This document shows, one piece after another, positions 16,577-23,704 of a DNA stretch of 53,230 nt. This DNA is from Amycolatopsis echigonensis (GTDB lineage: Bacteria > Actinomycetota > Actinomycetes > Mycobacteriales > Pseudonocardiaceae): NCBI RefSeq assembly GCF_014174495.1, contig NZ_JACJHR010000064.1, forward strand, positions 1 through 53,230, written 5' to 3'. Within the stretch, counting starts at the first letter, position 1. The number at the start of each line of letters is the position of its first letter. Made by a program: the position numbers and the translations under genes. The notes under the pieces were generated by a model. The model made no database searches, was not told the origin of the DNA, and saw nothing but the letters and a program-made list of their open reading frames with translations.

Positions 16577-17248
16577 TCACACGGCGAGGTCATCGGGGTC
16601 ATCGGCCGTCTGGCCCAGCGGTGGAGACACCTGAGCCGCGATCGTGATCAGCTCGTCGTCGAGGCGGAGAAAGTCGGCCAGCGCCCGCTGCGCGGCAGTG
16701 AGCGTGCCCAGTCCGGGCGGAACAGGTGGTTCGAGATCGTCGTCAGCAGCACGATCGAAAACGTCTTCATCGCGCTCCCAGGCACCGTAGGCCGCCAGCC
16801 AGGCGAGATAGAGCGGCCGGAGATCACCGGCGGCGAGTTCGGCGCGAACTCCGACGATCGTCGACAGCAGGTTCGCGGGGTCGTAGTCGAAGTCGAACTC
16901 ACCAGCGTGGGCCTCGCTGGTGAAGTCGAGCACGATGAACTCGTCCGTGACCCAGGCACTCGCCTCGTCGCCGACGCAGTAGTCCTCGACGACATCGGGA
17001 TCGAGCAGATCGCACGGCAGCCGGAACATCACTCGGCGGGTACCCCAGTTGGCGACGTATAGGTGCGCGTCGTAGTAGCGCTCCATCAGACGGCGAGGGT
17101 CGCCCTTGAAGTCGCCCCAGTGGTACTCGTTCACGAAGCTGGTCGAAGAGATCCGCGCCCGGATGGACAGCGACCGGACCGCAGCTTGTTCACCGTCGTC
17201 CAGTGGGCGGTCGATCGCCAGGAACTCGTAGTACTGGTATTCGCTCAC
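16577..17248 (-). CDS. Conserved hypothetical protein, middle gene of the three-gene operon
   Basis: The 223-residue acidic protein begins MSEYQYYEFLAIDRPLDDGE and has several aromatic blocks (FVNEYHWGDFKGDPRRLMERYYDAHLY). The acidic/Pro-rich C-terminal region includes ADDDLEPPVPPGLGTLTAAQ. It looks like a conserved actinobacterial family of unknown function that I recall only as hypothetical. It overlaps the upstream gene by 4 bases and abuts the downstream one. It is soluble, with no membrane segment. The neighbours, one small globular and one coiled-coil protein, suggest a three-subunit complex. Confidence 0.7.
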   Translation of the reverse strand: MSEYQYYEFLAIDRPLDDGEQAAVRSLSIRARISSTSFVNEYHWGDFKGDPRRLMERYYDAHLYVANWGTRRVMFRLPCDLLDPDVVEDYCVGDEASAWVTDEFIVLDFTSEAHAGEFDFDYDPANLLSTIVGVRAELAAGDLRPLYLAWLAAYGAWERDEDVFDRAADDDLEPPVPPGLGTLTAAQRALADFLRLDDELITIAAQVSPPLGQTADDPDDLAV

Positions 17249-17613
17249 GGCTCATCCAGTCCATCGCCGGTGAACGGCTTCGCCCGGAAACTCGAGTCGT
17301 CGCCCAGGTGGAAGAACAGATGGCCCTCGATCGTGTTGTCGTCGACCAGGACTGCCCAGCCGCGTCCACTGACCTGATCGCCCTCGTCGGAACCTTCCCA
17401 GGTGAACTCCACGCCCGGCCGGCCATCCCGCTCGACCGAGCGGCAGTCCAGCCAGCCGTTGACGGCGATGAAACCGAACTGGCCGGTCCCGTTCCGGGCG
17501 AACTCGACGTAACCCGGCTCGACCAGGTCGATCGCCTCGCGGTCCCAGCCGCTCATCGCCACGATCCGCCATCGACCAGACGTCCGGGCGCTGAACTTCG
17601 GAGCCCTCACCAT
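17245..17613 (-). CDS. Conserved hypothetical protein, first gene of the three-gene operon
   Basis: The protein is 122 residues, probably all-beta. It has motifs GRWRIVAMSGWDREAIDLV, GQFGFIAVNGWLDCR, VEFTWEGSDEGDQVSGRGWA and GHLFFHLGDDSSFRA. This pattern is widespread in actinobacterial hypothetical proteins, sometimes fused to or beside other unknown genes; function is not known to me. The start ATG at 17613 is close to the annotated N-terminus of similar proteins. The 4-base overlap with the following gene indicates one transcript running leftward to 16082. Confidence 0.65.
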   Translation of the reverse strand: MVRAPKFSARTSGRWRIVAMSGWDREAIDLVEPGYVEFARNGTGQFGFIAVNGWLDCRSVERDGRPGVEFTWEGSDEGDQVSGRGWAVLVDDNTIEGHLFFHLGDDSSFRAKPFTGDGLDEP

Positions 17614-17693
17614 GGGATATCAGCGTAGTGAACTCGGTGAGATCGATTCGACGTACCACCGTCTGACGGTGCACCAAGAGAATACCCAGTGCA

Positions 17694-18134
17694 TCAAGAC
17701 CGAGGTCGACCATGTGTGTCGCGGGTGGGGACGCCGCGTTCGCGGAGTTTGGTCAGCACCGTGGTGTGGTCGACACAGAGGTGTTCGCCGACTCGTGCCA
17801 GGGACCAGCCGAGGTTGTAGAGGTGGATGGCGTCGTCGACCTGCTCAGGGAAGAGACCGCGGCGGCGCATCGGCACGTCGTGTCGTTTGAGGATGTTGCT
17901 GACCGTCCGCCGCTCGATGCCGAACCGGTCGCCTAGCTCGTACACCGTCGCTCCGGCTTGGTAGCCGGCGATGAGTTCCTGGACCTGGTCGGCGTCGAAT
18001 TGCCGTGCACGACCTGGTTTCGGCCGGTTTGCGGGCGGCGGAGCGGGCGTGGACGGGTCGGGGAGCTTCTGGAGCAGGGTCTCCAGGGCCTCTACCTGGG
18101 GTTTTGTGTTGTAGCAAGTTCCCCCAAGGTCCAC
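17694..18134 (-). CDS. Helix-turn-helix (Hin/resolvase-like) DNA-binding protein, copy 1
   Basis: The 146-residue protein has two HTH segments: QVQELIAGYQAGATVYELGDRFGIERRTVSNIL and then YNLGWSLARVGEHLCVDHTTVLTKLRERG. These resemble the Hin/resolvase C-terminal HTH used by recombinases and transposases; no catalytic domain is present. The GTG at 18134 is chosen because the homologue at 51518-51958 shares exactly this start and the same 147-codon length. Nucleotide similarity between copies is high (roughly 85 percent by eye) and stops at the start codon. The two copies bracket the 33.8-kb accessory region in direct orientation. Role could be recombination directionality or regulation; this is inferred. 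Confidence 0.72.
   Translation of the reverse strand: MDLGGTCYNTKPQVEALETLLQKLPDPSTPAPPPANRPKPGRARQFDADQVQELIAGYQAGATVYELGDRFGIERRTVSNILKRHDVPMRRRGLFPEQVDDAIHLYNLGWSLARVGEHLCVDHTTVLTKLRERGVPTRDTHGRPRS
18118..18130. repeat. GTTCCCCCAAGGT 13-mer, copy 1
   Basis: This is the first of three exact copies (18118, 18235, 51942). Copies 1 and 3 sit at the 5' ends of the two HTH genes inside a shared stretch of about 43 bases with one mismatch (18092-18134 and 51916-51958). Confidence 0.7.
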
Positions 18135-18234
18135 AGATGAACCCCCAGCGCCACCCTCTAGACACCGCAAAACCGCAGGTCAGCGGCTTGTAGGGGGTGG
18201 CACTGGTGCGGGCGTTTTCGTCAAAAATCGGCCT

Positions 18235-18247
18235 GTTCCCCCAAGGT
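18235..18247. repeat. GTTCCCCCAAGGT 13-mer, copy 2
   Basis: This is an exact copy of the 13-mer, 117 bases from copy 1, upstream of the HTH gene and of the radical SAM gene. The flanks are unrelated to those of copies 1 and 3 beyond the 13-mer. It could be an operator for the HTH protein or a recombination core. Confidence 0.6.
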
Positions 18248-18366
18248 GTTCGCCGTTTCGGCTGTCGAGGCTTGGGCTGAGGTCTTTGAGGTCTGTCTGG
18301 TCGCTGACACTGTGGATGCGCGGCGTCGCCGCAGCCTGCTGTGCTGGGCTTGTTGAGGCTGGTCGC

Positions 18367-20046
18367 GTGAACGCGGAGGTGCTGGTGACGGACGAGTCGG
18401 CGGTGGGAGTCACCAACGGGCAGCCAGCGGCGGGCGGCAAGCGGGACCGGGACGAGGTGTTCGTCGAGTACACCAAAAGCATCTGCCCGGTGTGCAAGGT
18501 CGTGGTGGACGCCCAGGTCAACATCCGCGACGACAAGGTCTACCTGCGCAAACGCTGCCGGGAGCACGGCTGGTTCGAGGCGTTGGTGTACGGGGACGCG
18601 CAGGCGTACCTGTCCTCGGCGCGGTTCAACAAGCCAGGCACGATCCCGTTGACCTTCCAGACCGAGGTGAACGAGGGCTGCCCGTCGGACTGTGGCCTGT
18701 GTCCAGAGCACAAGCAGCACGCCTGCCTCGGGATCATCGAGGTGAACACGAACTGCAACCTGGACTGCCCGATCTGCTTCGCCGACTCCGGACACCAACC
18801 CGACGGGTACGCGATCACGCTGGAGCAGTGCGCGCGGATGCTCGACGTGTTCGTCGCCTCGGAGGGCGAGGCCGAGGTGGTGATGTTCTCCGGCGGCGAA
18901 CCCACCATCCACAAACACATCCTGGACTTCATCGACCTCGCGCAAGCGAAGCCGATCCGCAACGTCAACCTCAACACCAACGGAATCCGGCTGGCCACCG
19001 ACCGGGCATTCGTGGCCGCGCTGGGCGAACGCAACGGCCGCCACGGCAAGTCGATCAACATCTATCTCCAGTTCGACGGGTTCGACGAGCGCACGCACCG
19101 GGAGATCCGCGGACGGGATCTGCGGGAGATCAAGAAACGGGCGCTGGACAACTGCGCCGAGGCCGGCCTGACTGTGACCCTGGTGGCGGCGATCGAACGG
19201 GGCCTGAATGAGCACGAGCTCGGCGACATCATCGAGTTCGGTTTGGCTCATCCGGCGGTGCGGTCGGTGTCGTTCCAGCCGGTGACGCACTCGGGGCGGC
19301 ATGTCGAGTTCGATCCGCTGACCCGGTTGACCAACTCCGATGTGATCGAACTGGTCGCCGCGCAGCGGCCGGACTGGTTCGCCAAGGACGACTTCTTCCC
19401 GGTGCCGTGCTGTTTCCCGACGTGCCGGTCGATCACCTACCTGCTCACCGAGGGCACCCCGGGCGAGTCGGATTTCGGGATCGTGCCGATTCCCCGGCTG
19501 ATCCAGGTGGAGGACTATCTCGATTACGTGTCCAACCGGGTGGTGCCGGATTACGCGGTGCGGGAGGCGCTGGAGAAGCTGTGGAGCGCGTCGGCGTTCA
19601 TGGGTACCGAGACGACCGAGGAGAAACTACGGGCCGCCGCTGAGGCGTTGAACTGTGCGGACGCCTGCGGGGTGAACCTGCCCGAGGCGATCGCGAATCT
19701 CACCGACCGGGCGTTCATGATCGTGGTGCAGGACTTCCAGGACCCGTACACGCTCAACGTGAAGCAGTTGATGAAGTGCTGCGTGGAGGAGATCACTCCG
19801 GACGGGCGGTTGATCCCGTTCTGCGCTTACAACTCCGTCGGCTACCGGGAACAGGTTCGCGAGCAGATGTCCGGTGTGACGGTCGCGGATGTGGTGCCGA
19901 ACGCGGCCGAACTCCAACCGCTGCTGGTGGATTCGCCGTACGGGTCGAAGATCGCCGGCAACGGGAGCAGCAATGGCAGTGGCCATGGCGAGGGGCACGG
20001 TCGGGTGGACGGGACGAACGTGGGTCAGCGGGCGGTCGGTCGATGA
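18367..20046 (+). CDS. Radical SAM protein of the tetraether lipid synthase (Tes/MJ0619) type
   Basis: The 559-residue protein has the full Cys pattern of the Tes group. There is an N-terminal zinc-like CPVC (SICPVCKVVVDA), a pre-barrel cluster GCPSDCGLCPEHKQHAC, and the radical SAM CxxxCxxC in NTNCNLDCPICFADSG. SAM-binding VVMFSGGEPTIH follows, and later Cys groups (VPCCFPTC, KCCVEE) fit auxiliary clusters. Known family members form C-C bonds between inert lipid alkyl chains. It is followed, with 4-base overlaps, by a methyltransferase and a CDP-alcohol phosphatidyltransferase, supporting a lipid substrate. The C-terminal 30 residues are Gly/Ser-rich. GTG 18367 is the likely start; an in-frame start at 18286 would add a non-conserved extension. 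Confidence 0.82.
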   Translation: MNAEVLVTDESAVGVTNGQPAAGGKRDRDEVFVEYTKSICPVCKVVVDAQVNIRDDKVYLRKRCREHGWFEALVYGDAQAYLSSARFNKPGTIPLTFQTEVNEGCPSDCGLCPEHKQHACLGIIEVNTNCNLDCPICFADSGHQPDGYAITLEQCARMLDVFVASEGEAEVVMFSGGEPTIHKHILDFIDLAQAKPIRNVNLNTNGIRLATDRAFVAALGERNGRHGKSINIYLQFDGFDERTHREIRGRDLREIKKRALDNCAEAGLTVTLVAAIERGLNEHELGDIIEFGLAHPAVRSVSFQPVTHSGRHVEFDPLTRLTNSDVIELVAAQRPDWFAKDDFFPVPCCFPTCRSITYLLTEGTPGESDFGIVPIPRLIQVEDYLDYVSNRVVPDYAVREALEKLWSASAFMGTETTEEKLRAAAEALNCADACGVNLPEAIANLTDRAFMIVVQDFQDPYTLNVKQLMKCCVEEITPDGRLIPFCAYNSVGYREQVREQMSGVTVADVVPNAAELQPLLVDSPYGSKIAGNGSSNGSGHGEGHGRVDGTNVGQRAVGR

Positions 20047-20837
20047 CGGCCGATCCTGCCGAGATCAAGGCGTGTTGCGCGGCCAGTTACGGGCAGGACG
20101 CGGTGGCATTGGTCCTCGGCGAGTCCTACCACCCGGGCGGCCTGAACCTGACTCGTCGGCTGGCCGACGTTCTCGGGCTGAGGTCGGGGCTGCGGGTGGT
20201 GGATGTCGCGTCCGGGCCGGGAGCGACCGCGCGGCTGCTGGCGGGCGAGTACGACGTGACGGTGGACGGGGTCGATCTCGGTGAGTCCACTGTGGAGCGT
20301 GCCCGATCGGCTGTCGAGGAGGCCGGTTTGGTGGATCGGGTGCGGTTTCATCTCGGTGACGCGGAACGGCTTCCGCTGCCTGACGGGAGCGCGGACGCGG
20401 TGGTGTGCGAGTGCGCGTTCTGCACGTTCCCGGACAAGGCCACCGCCGCCGAGGAGTTCGCCAGGGTCCTGCGGCCCGGCGGCCGGGTGGGTATCACCGA
20501 CGTCACGGTGGCCGAGGATGGTCTGCCGGAGGAGTTGCGGACGCTGGCCGCGTGGGTGGCCTGCATCGCCGACGCCCGCCCGGTCGGCCAGTACACCGAC
20601 ATCCTGGCCGGGGCGGGACTGGTGACCGGGTACGTCGAGGAACACGACGCGGCGCTGGCCCGGATGGTCGAGCAGATCGAGGCCCGGGTCCGGGTGCTGC
20701 GGATGACCGCCGCCGACCGGCTGGCCGCAGCCGGTGTGGACGTGGACGCCGTGCTGCGCTACACCGCCCTGGCCAAGCACGCGGTGACCGACGGGCTGCT
20801 CGGCTACCGGCTGCTGGTCGCCGAAAAACCGACGTGA
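20043..20837 (+). CDS. SAM-dependent methyltransferase, ArsM-like class I
   Basis: The 264-residue class I methyltransferase has motif I VVDVASGPGATARLLA (about 52-67), an acidic motif II (VDGVDLGESTVERAR) and motif IV/post-I with DAVVCECAFCTFPDK. An N-terminal CC pair (EIKACCAASYGQD) and the CECAFC cysteines recall arsenite methyltransferases but do not form the classic ArsM triad beyond doubt. Coupled to a Tes-like radical SAM and a CDP-alcohol phosphatidyltransferase, it may instead methylate a lipid or headgroup. The ATG overlaps the upstream stop by 4 bases. Confidence 0.78.
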   Translation: MTADPAEIKACCAASYGQDAVALVLGESYHPGGLNLTRRLADVLGLRSGLRVVDVASGPGATARLLAGEYDVTVDGVDLGESTVERARSAVEEAGLVDRVRFHLGDAERLPLPDGSADAVVCECAFCTFPDKATAAEEFARVLRPGGRVGITDVTVAEDGLPEELRTLAAWVACIADARPVGQYTDILAGAGLVTGYVEEHDAALARMVEQIEARVRVLRMTAADRLAAAGVDVDAVLRYTALAKHAVTDGLLGYRLLVAEKPT

Positions 20838-21610
20838 CCGCGGTGGTAGACGCCGCGAGTCGCGCGGCAACCGATCAAATGCTGGCTGGCCTGCGTGCGG
20901 GGCGCTGGGGACTCCCGGCGTGGGCGCGGTTCGTGGCGTTGTCGACTCGCCGGTCGGTCCATCAGGCGCGGCGGCGTCCGCGTGCGTTGGTCGAGGTGAC
21001 CGCGTTGCATGTGGTGTTCGCGCTGCTGGCCGGTCGGCGGGGTCGCCGGTGGACGGCGGTGAGTTGGGCGCTGGCGGCAAGCCATCTCGGGATGCTGGAA
21101 GGTCGGCGGTCGCTGGGCGTGCCTAACGTGATCACGCTGCTGCGGGCGAATCTTCCCGTGCTCGGCGGGCCGGTGCGCTGGCTGGGCGTTGTCGCGCTGG
21201 CCAGTGACCTCCTCGACGGCCGGCTCGCCCGGCGCACCGGCACCCAGACGGCGTTCGGCGGGTACGCGGACTCGCTGGCGGACGCGGTGTTCTGGACGTG
21301 GTTCGTCGCGCGCCACGAGCGCGATCGGAGTGTGCGGGTCGCGGCGCTGGCGGTGTGGGTTGTCCCGGTCGTCATCGTGACGGTGGCCAGCGTCGCGGGT
21401 GGCCAGATGGTGGACGCGCCGCGTCCGGTCCTGTGGCGGCCGGCCGCGGCGATGCAGGCCATGATCGCCGTGCGGGCCGTGCTGCGCCCTGCTCAGCTGT
21501 CGGGTTCGTCTGCGGTGTGCAGCAGTGCCTCGCCGAAGGCGCGCAGCCGGTCCACGGCGTCGGTGGTGGGCGGTTGGCGGTGGGCGAGGGCGTTCTTGAT
21601 GGCGAGGTAG
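20834..21610 (+). CDS. CDP-alcohol phosphatidyltransferase family membrane protein
   Basis: The characteristic DG-x2-AR-x8-G-x3-D-x3-D motif is present as DLLDGRLARRTGTQTAFGGYADSLAD, followed by hydrophobic segments. Members transfer a phospho-alcohol from a CDP-linked donor, usually making phospholipid headgroups in the cytoplasmic membrane. The N-terminal 65 residues are Arg-rich and soluble. GTG 20834 overlaps the methyltransferase stop. The last 40 codons overlap the convergent anti-sigma gene (21493-21771), and the final residues look unstructured, so the true functional end may be near 21490. Third gene of the putative lipid operon. Confidence 0.78.
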   Translation: MTAVVDAASRAATDQMLAGLRAGRWGLPAWARFVALSTRRSVHQARRRPRALVEVTALHVVFALLAGRRGRRWTAVSWALAASHLGMLEGRRSLGVPNVITLLRANLPVLGGPVRWLGVVALASDLLDGRLARRTGTQTAFGGYADSLADAVFWTWFVARHERDRSVRVAALAVWVVPVVIVTVASVAGGQMVDAPRPVLWRPAAAMQAMIAVRAVLRPAQLSGSSAVCSSASPKARSRSTASVVGGWRWARAFLMAR

Positions 21611-21771
21611 GTGTCGGCCTGAAGGCCGCAGCGGCGGCATTCTTCGAGGTGTTCGGCGATCCGGGCCGCCGTGGCGTCGGTGACCTCGCCGTCCAGATAG
21701 GACTGCAGGAGTCGCATCACGCGCAGGCAGCGCACTGGTGACGGGCCGACCCGCTCGAACAACTTGGTCAT
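21493..21771 (-). CDS. Zinc-finger anti-sigma factor (zf-HC2)
   Basis: The 92-residue soluble protein has the anti-sigma zinc motif, YLDGEVTDATAARIAEHLEECRRCG (His, Cys, Cys; about 25-49). No membrane helix follows, so it resembles soluble RsrA-like anti-sigma factors. It overlaps the end of the ECF sigma gene by 4 bases and should bind that sigma factor, releasing it on redox or metal stress; this is inferred from family. Its 3' end overlaps the convergent CDP-alcohol phosphatidyltransferase reading frame. Confidence 0.82.
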   Translation of the reverse strand: MTKLFERVGPSPVRCLRVMRLLQSYLDGEVTDATAARIAEHLEECRRCGLQADTYLAIKNALAHRQPPTTDAVDRLRAFGEALLHTADEPDS

Positions 21772-22328
21772 GCCTCACCTCGGGGAAGGGTCACGTTGGT
21801 CGCCTGGAGGTGGTCCCGGATGCGTTTGCGTGCCCGGTGCAGGCGGCTCATCACGGTGCCCACGGGCACACCCAGCGCGTCCGCGGCGTCCGCGTAGCCG
21901 AGGCCGTGGACGTCGACGAGCGCGACGACCTCCCGGTGCTTGTCCGGCAGCGCGGCGAACGCGCGCTCGACTTCGATCTCGAACCGCTCATCGACGATCG
22001 CCTGTTCGGGGCTGGGGGCGGGATCGCGTCCCGCGTCGAGCCGGGCCAGCGCGTCGTCAGGGTCGGCGAGCAGGTCGGGTCGGGCGCGGCGGTGCCGGTT
22101 GTGCTCGGCGTTGCGCAGGATGGTCAGCAGCCATGCTCGGGGGTGTTGCCCGTCGAAGCGGTCGATCGCGCGGAACGCCCGCAGCAGGGTGTCCTGGACC
22201 AGGTCCTCGGCGTCGGCGGGCTGGCCGGTCAGTGATCGCGCGACCCGGTAGAGCACGTCGATCTCGGGCAGCACGTACTCCGCGAACGCTTGGTGCCGGG
22301 TGCCCAGCTTGGCCACGCTCACCTCCAC
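21768..22328 (-). CDS. ECF-subfamily RNA polymerase sigma factor
   Basis: The 186-residue sigma-70-family ECF factor has region 2 (PEIDVLYRVARSLTGQ, then DAEDLVQDTLLRAFRAIDRF), a charged linker, and region 4 (ALPDKHREVVALVDVHGLGY, then VPVGTVMSRLHRARKRI). It pairs with the zf-HC2 anti-sigma that overlaps its 3' end. The target promoters are unknown; the divergent zf-HC2/PiT genes and the lipid cluster are candidates. A similar sigma/anti-sigma pair is encoded at 41106-42363. Confidence 0.9.
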   Translation of the reverse strand: MEVSVAKLGTRHQAFAEYVLPEIDVLYRVARSLTGQPADAEDLVQDTLLRAFRAIDRFDGQHPRAWLLTILRNAEHNRHRRARPDLLADPDDALARLDAGRDPAPSPEQAIVDERFEIEVERAFAALPDKHREVVALVDVHGLGYADAADALGVPVGTVMSRLHRARKRIRDHLQATNVTLPRGEA

Positions 22329-22412
22329 GCAGACGAAACCCGCCGATCGCGGGTGGCTATTCCACCGGCCTGCGCCGGGAATGTGGTGGCGCCCTCACCG
22401 GGTTTCGTGCCC

Positions 22413-22655
22413 GTGAGGTGGCGTCGTGCCGGTCTGCCCAGAGCCGGATTACAGCGGGCAGTGGAAGCCTACGTCGATGGCGAGCTACCCGCAGGGCATC
22501 GCGCGGCGGTTGCCGCGCACCTGCGGGTCTGCCCCGGGTGCCGCACCCATGCCGAAATGGTGCGCGCGATCAAAGCCGTGCTGGCCCGCTGCGGATGGCA
22601 GCCCACGGTAAGCGGCGTGTCAAGCCGGGGTGGGCCGAGACGGAGCGGCCGATGA
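22413..22655 (+). CDS. Small zf-HC2 zinc-finger protein
   Basis: The protein is about 80 residues and has an anti-sigma-like zinc motif: VEAYVDGELPAGHRAAVAAHLRVCPGC (HLRVCPGC). It is divergent from the ECF sigma gene and overlaps the PiT remnant by 4 bases. The GTG at 22413 is one of two possible starts (also 22407); upstream codons look non-coding. It could be a second anti-sigma factor. Confidence 0.6.
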   Translation: MRWRRAGLPRAGLQRAVEAYVDGELPAGHRAAVAAHLRVCPGCRTHAEMVRAIKAVLARCGWQPTVSGVSSRGGPRRSGR

Positions 22656-23240
22656 CGCTCGCGGTGGCGGTTCTGGCGATCGCGTTGGCCGCGGCCAACG
22701 GCGGCAACGATGTGTCCAAGGGCGTCGCGACGCTGGCGGGAGCGGGTATCGCGCGGTACCGGGTGGCGGTGGCCTGGGGCGCGGTCACCACCGTGATCGG
22801 TTCCGTGGCGTCGGCGTGGCTGGGACGCCGGAAGTTGGGGGTGTTCTCCTCGGGGATCGTGGCCGCCACCCGACGCGCGTGCGTTCGCGGTGGCGGTGCT
22901 GATCGGCGTGGCCGGGTGGGTGGCGGTCGCGACGGTGTCGCGGCTGCCGGTGTCGACGACCCACGCGATCGTCGGGGTCTTGCTGGGGGCTGGAGTGCTG
23001 TTGGACGCCGCATCGGTGCGGTTGGGGGCCGCTGGTGTCCTCGGGTGGTGGTGCCGCTGCTGGCGTTTGCTCTCTCGGCGGTCCTCGACTACGCACGTGT
23101 CCACCGGCGCTATCGCCGGAGCGTCGGGCACTCAACTGCGGTTGAACGAACGGACGTTGCGGGACTTCGCGATCGCCTGGACGCTGACGCCGGTGGTCGC
23201 GGGGGTGGTCGCGGCTGGCGTGTTCGCGGCGATTCGCTGA
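22652..23240 (+). pseudogene. Remnant of a PiT-family phosphate permease
   Basis: Frame 1 begins MTLAVAVLAIALAAANGGND with VSKGVATLAGAGIARYRV, the PiT signature, through KLGVFSSGIVAA. A shift near 22865 is needed to read AVLIGVAGWVAVATVSRLP and VSTTHAIVGVLLGAGVLLDA. Another shift near 23040 gives VVPLLAFALSAVLDYARV, and a third near 23100 returns to ERTLRDFAIAWTLTPVVAGV. PiT proteins are normally 330-420 residues; only about 195 codons remain, so an internal part may also be lost. Confidence 0.75.
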
Positions 23241-23269
23241 GCAAAGGATTCAACTCGGTCCGATGTGGA

Positions 23270-23704
23270 CTACGGCAGCCCGAGTTGGGGCACACCGACG
23301 ATCAAGGTGAGCACGAAGAAGGGCGGCGTGCCGGGTGGGAAGCCGAGCAAGGTGGGATCGCTGACCGCAGGCTCGGGACGCAGGCAGAGTGCGGCGATCC
23401 CGACACCGGCCACGCGGTAGTCGAACACGGAGATCTCTGTGGTTCCGCTGATGCGCCCAGCGTTGGGCAACGTGCCGGTGCCCAGGAGGTCGACGGTGGC
23501 CCGCAGCGGCAGGAGCCAGGTGGGGACCAGGCCGGCGAGTGGGCTGGGCTGGCATCCGGCGCCGAGGTCGGGAACCCAGTGGATCGGCTTGCTCGGCAGT
23601 TGGACCTGCACGTGTGCCTCGGATGGGACGGTCTGCGGGAGCCAGGTGCCGTTCCACCACGGCAGGTTGTCCCGGTGCTGCTGGGTGAAGATGTAGCGGT
23701 TCAT
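23270..23704 (-). CDS. Hypothetical protein coupled to the multicopper oxidase
   Basis: This is a 144-residue protein starting MNRYIFTQQHRDNLPWWNGTW. The middle contains PIHWVPDLGAGCQPSPLAG, and the C-terminus is hydrophobic (FFVLTLIVGVPQLGLP). I do not recognise a family. Its ATG overlaps the oxidase stop by 4 bases, so it is translated with the oxidase and may be a partner or stability factor. There is no signal peptide. Confidence 0.6.
   Translation of the reverse strand: MNRYIFTQQHRDNLPWWNGTWLPQTVPSEAHVQVQLPSKPIHWVPDLGAGCQPSPLAGLVPTWLLPLRATVDLLGTGTLPNAGRISGTTEISVFDYRVAGVGIAALCLRPEPAVSDPTLLGFPPGTPPFFVLTLIVGVPQLGLP

Noticed and set aside
17694..18134. Serine recombinase or transposase gene
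   Set aside because: Only HTH segments are present; no catalytic Ser domain or DDE/HUH motif, and no inverted repeats at the ends.
18367..20837. Arsenic-containing natural product (arsinothricin-like) cluster
   Set aside because: The radical SAM has the Tes-type Cys pattern rather than an ArsL-like one, and the next gene is a CDP-alcohol phosphatidyltransferase, so a lipid pathway is more likely.
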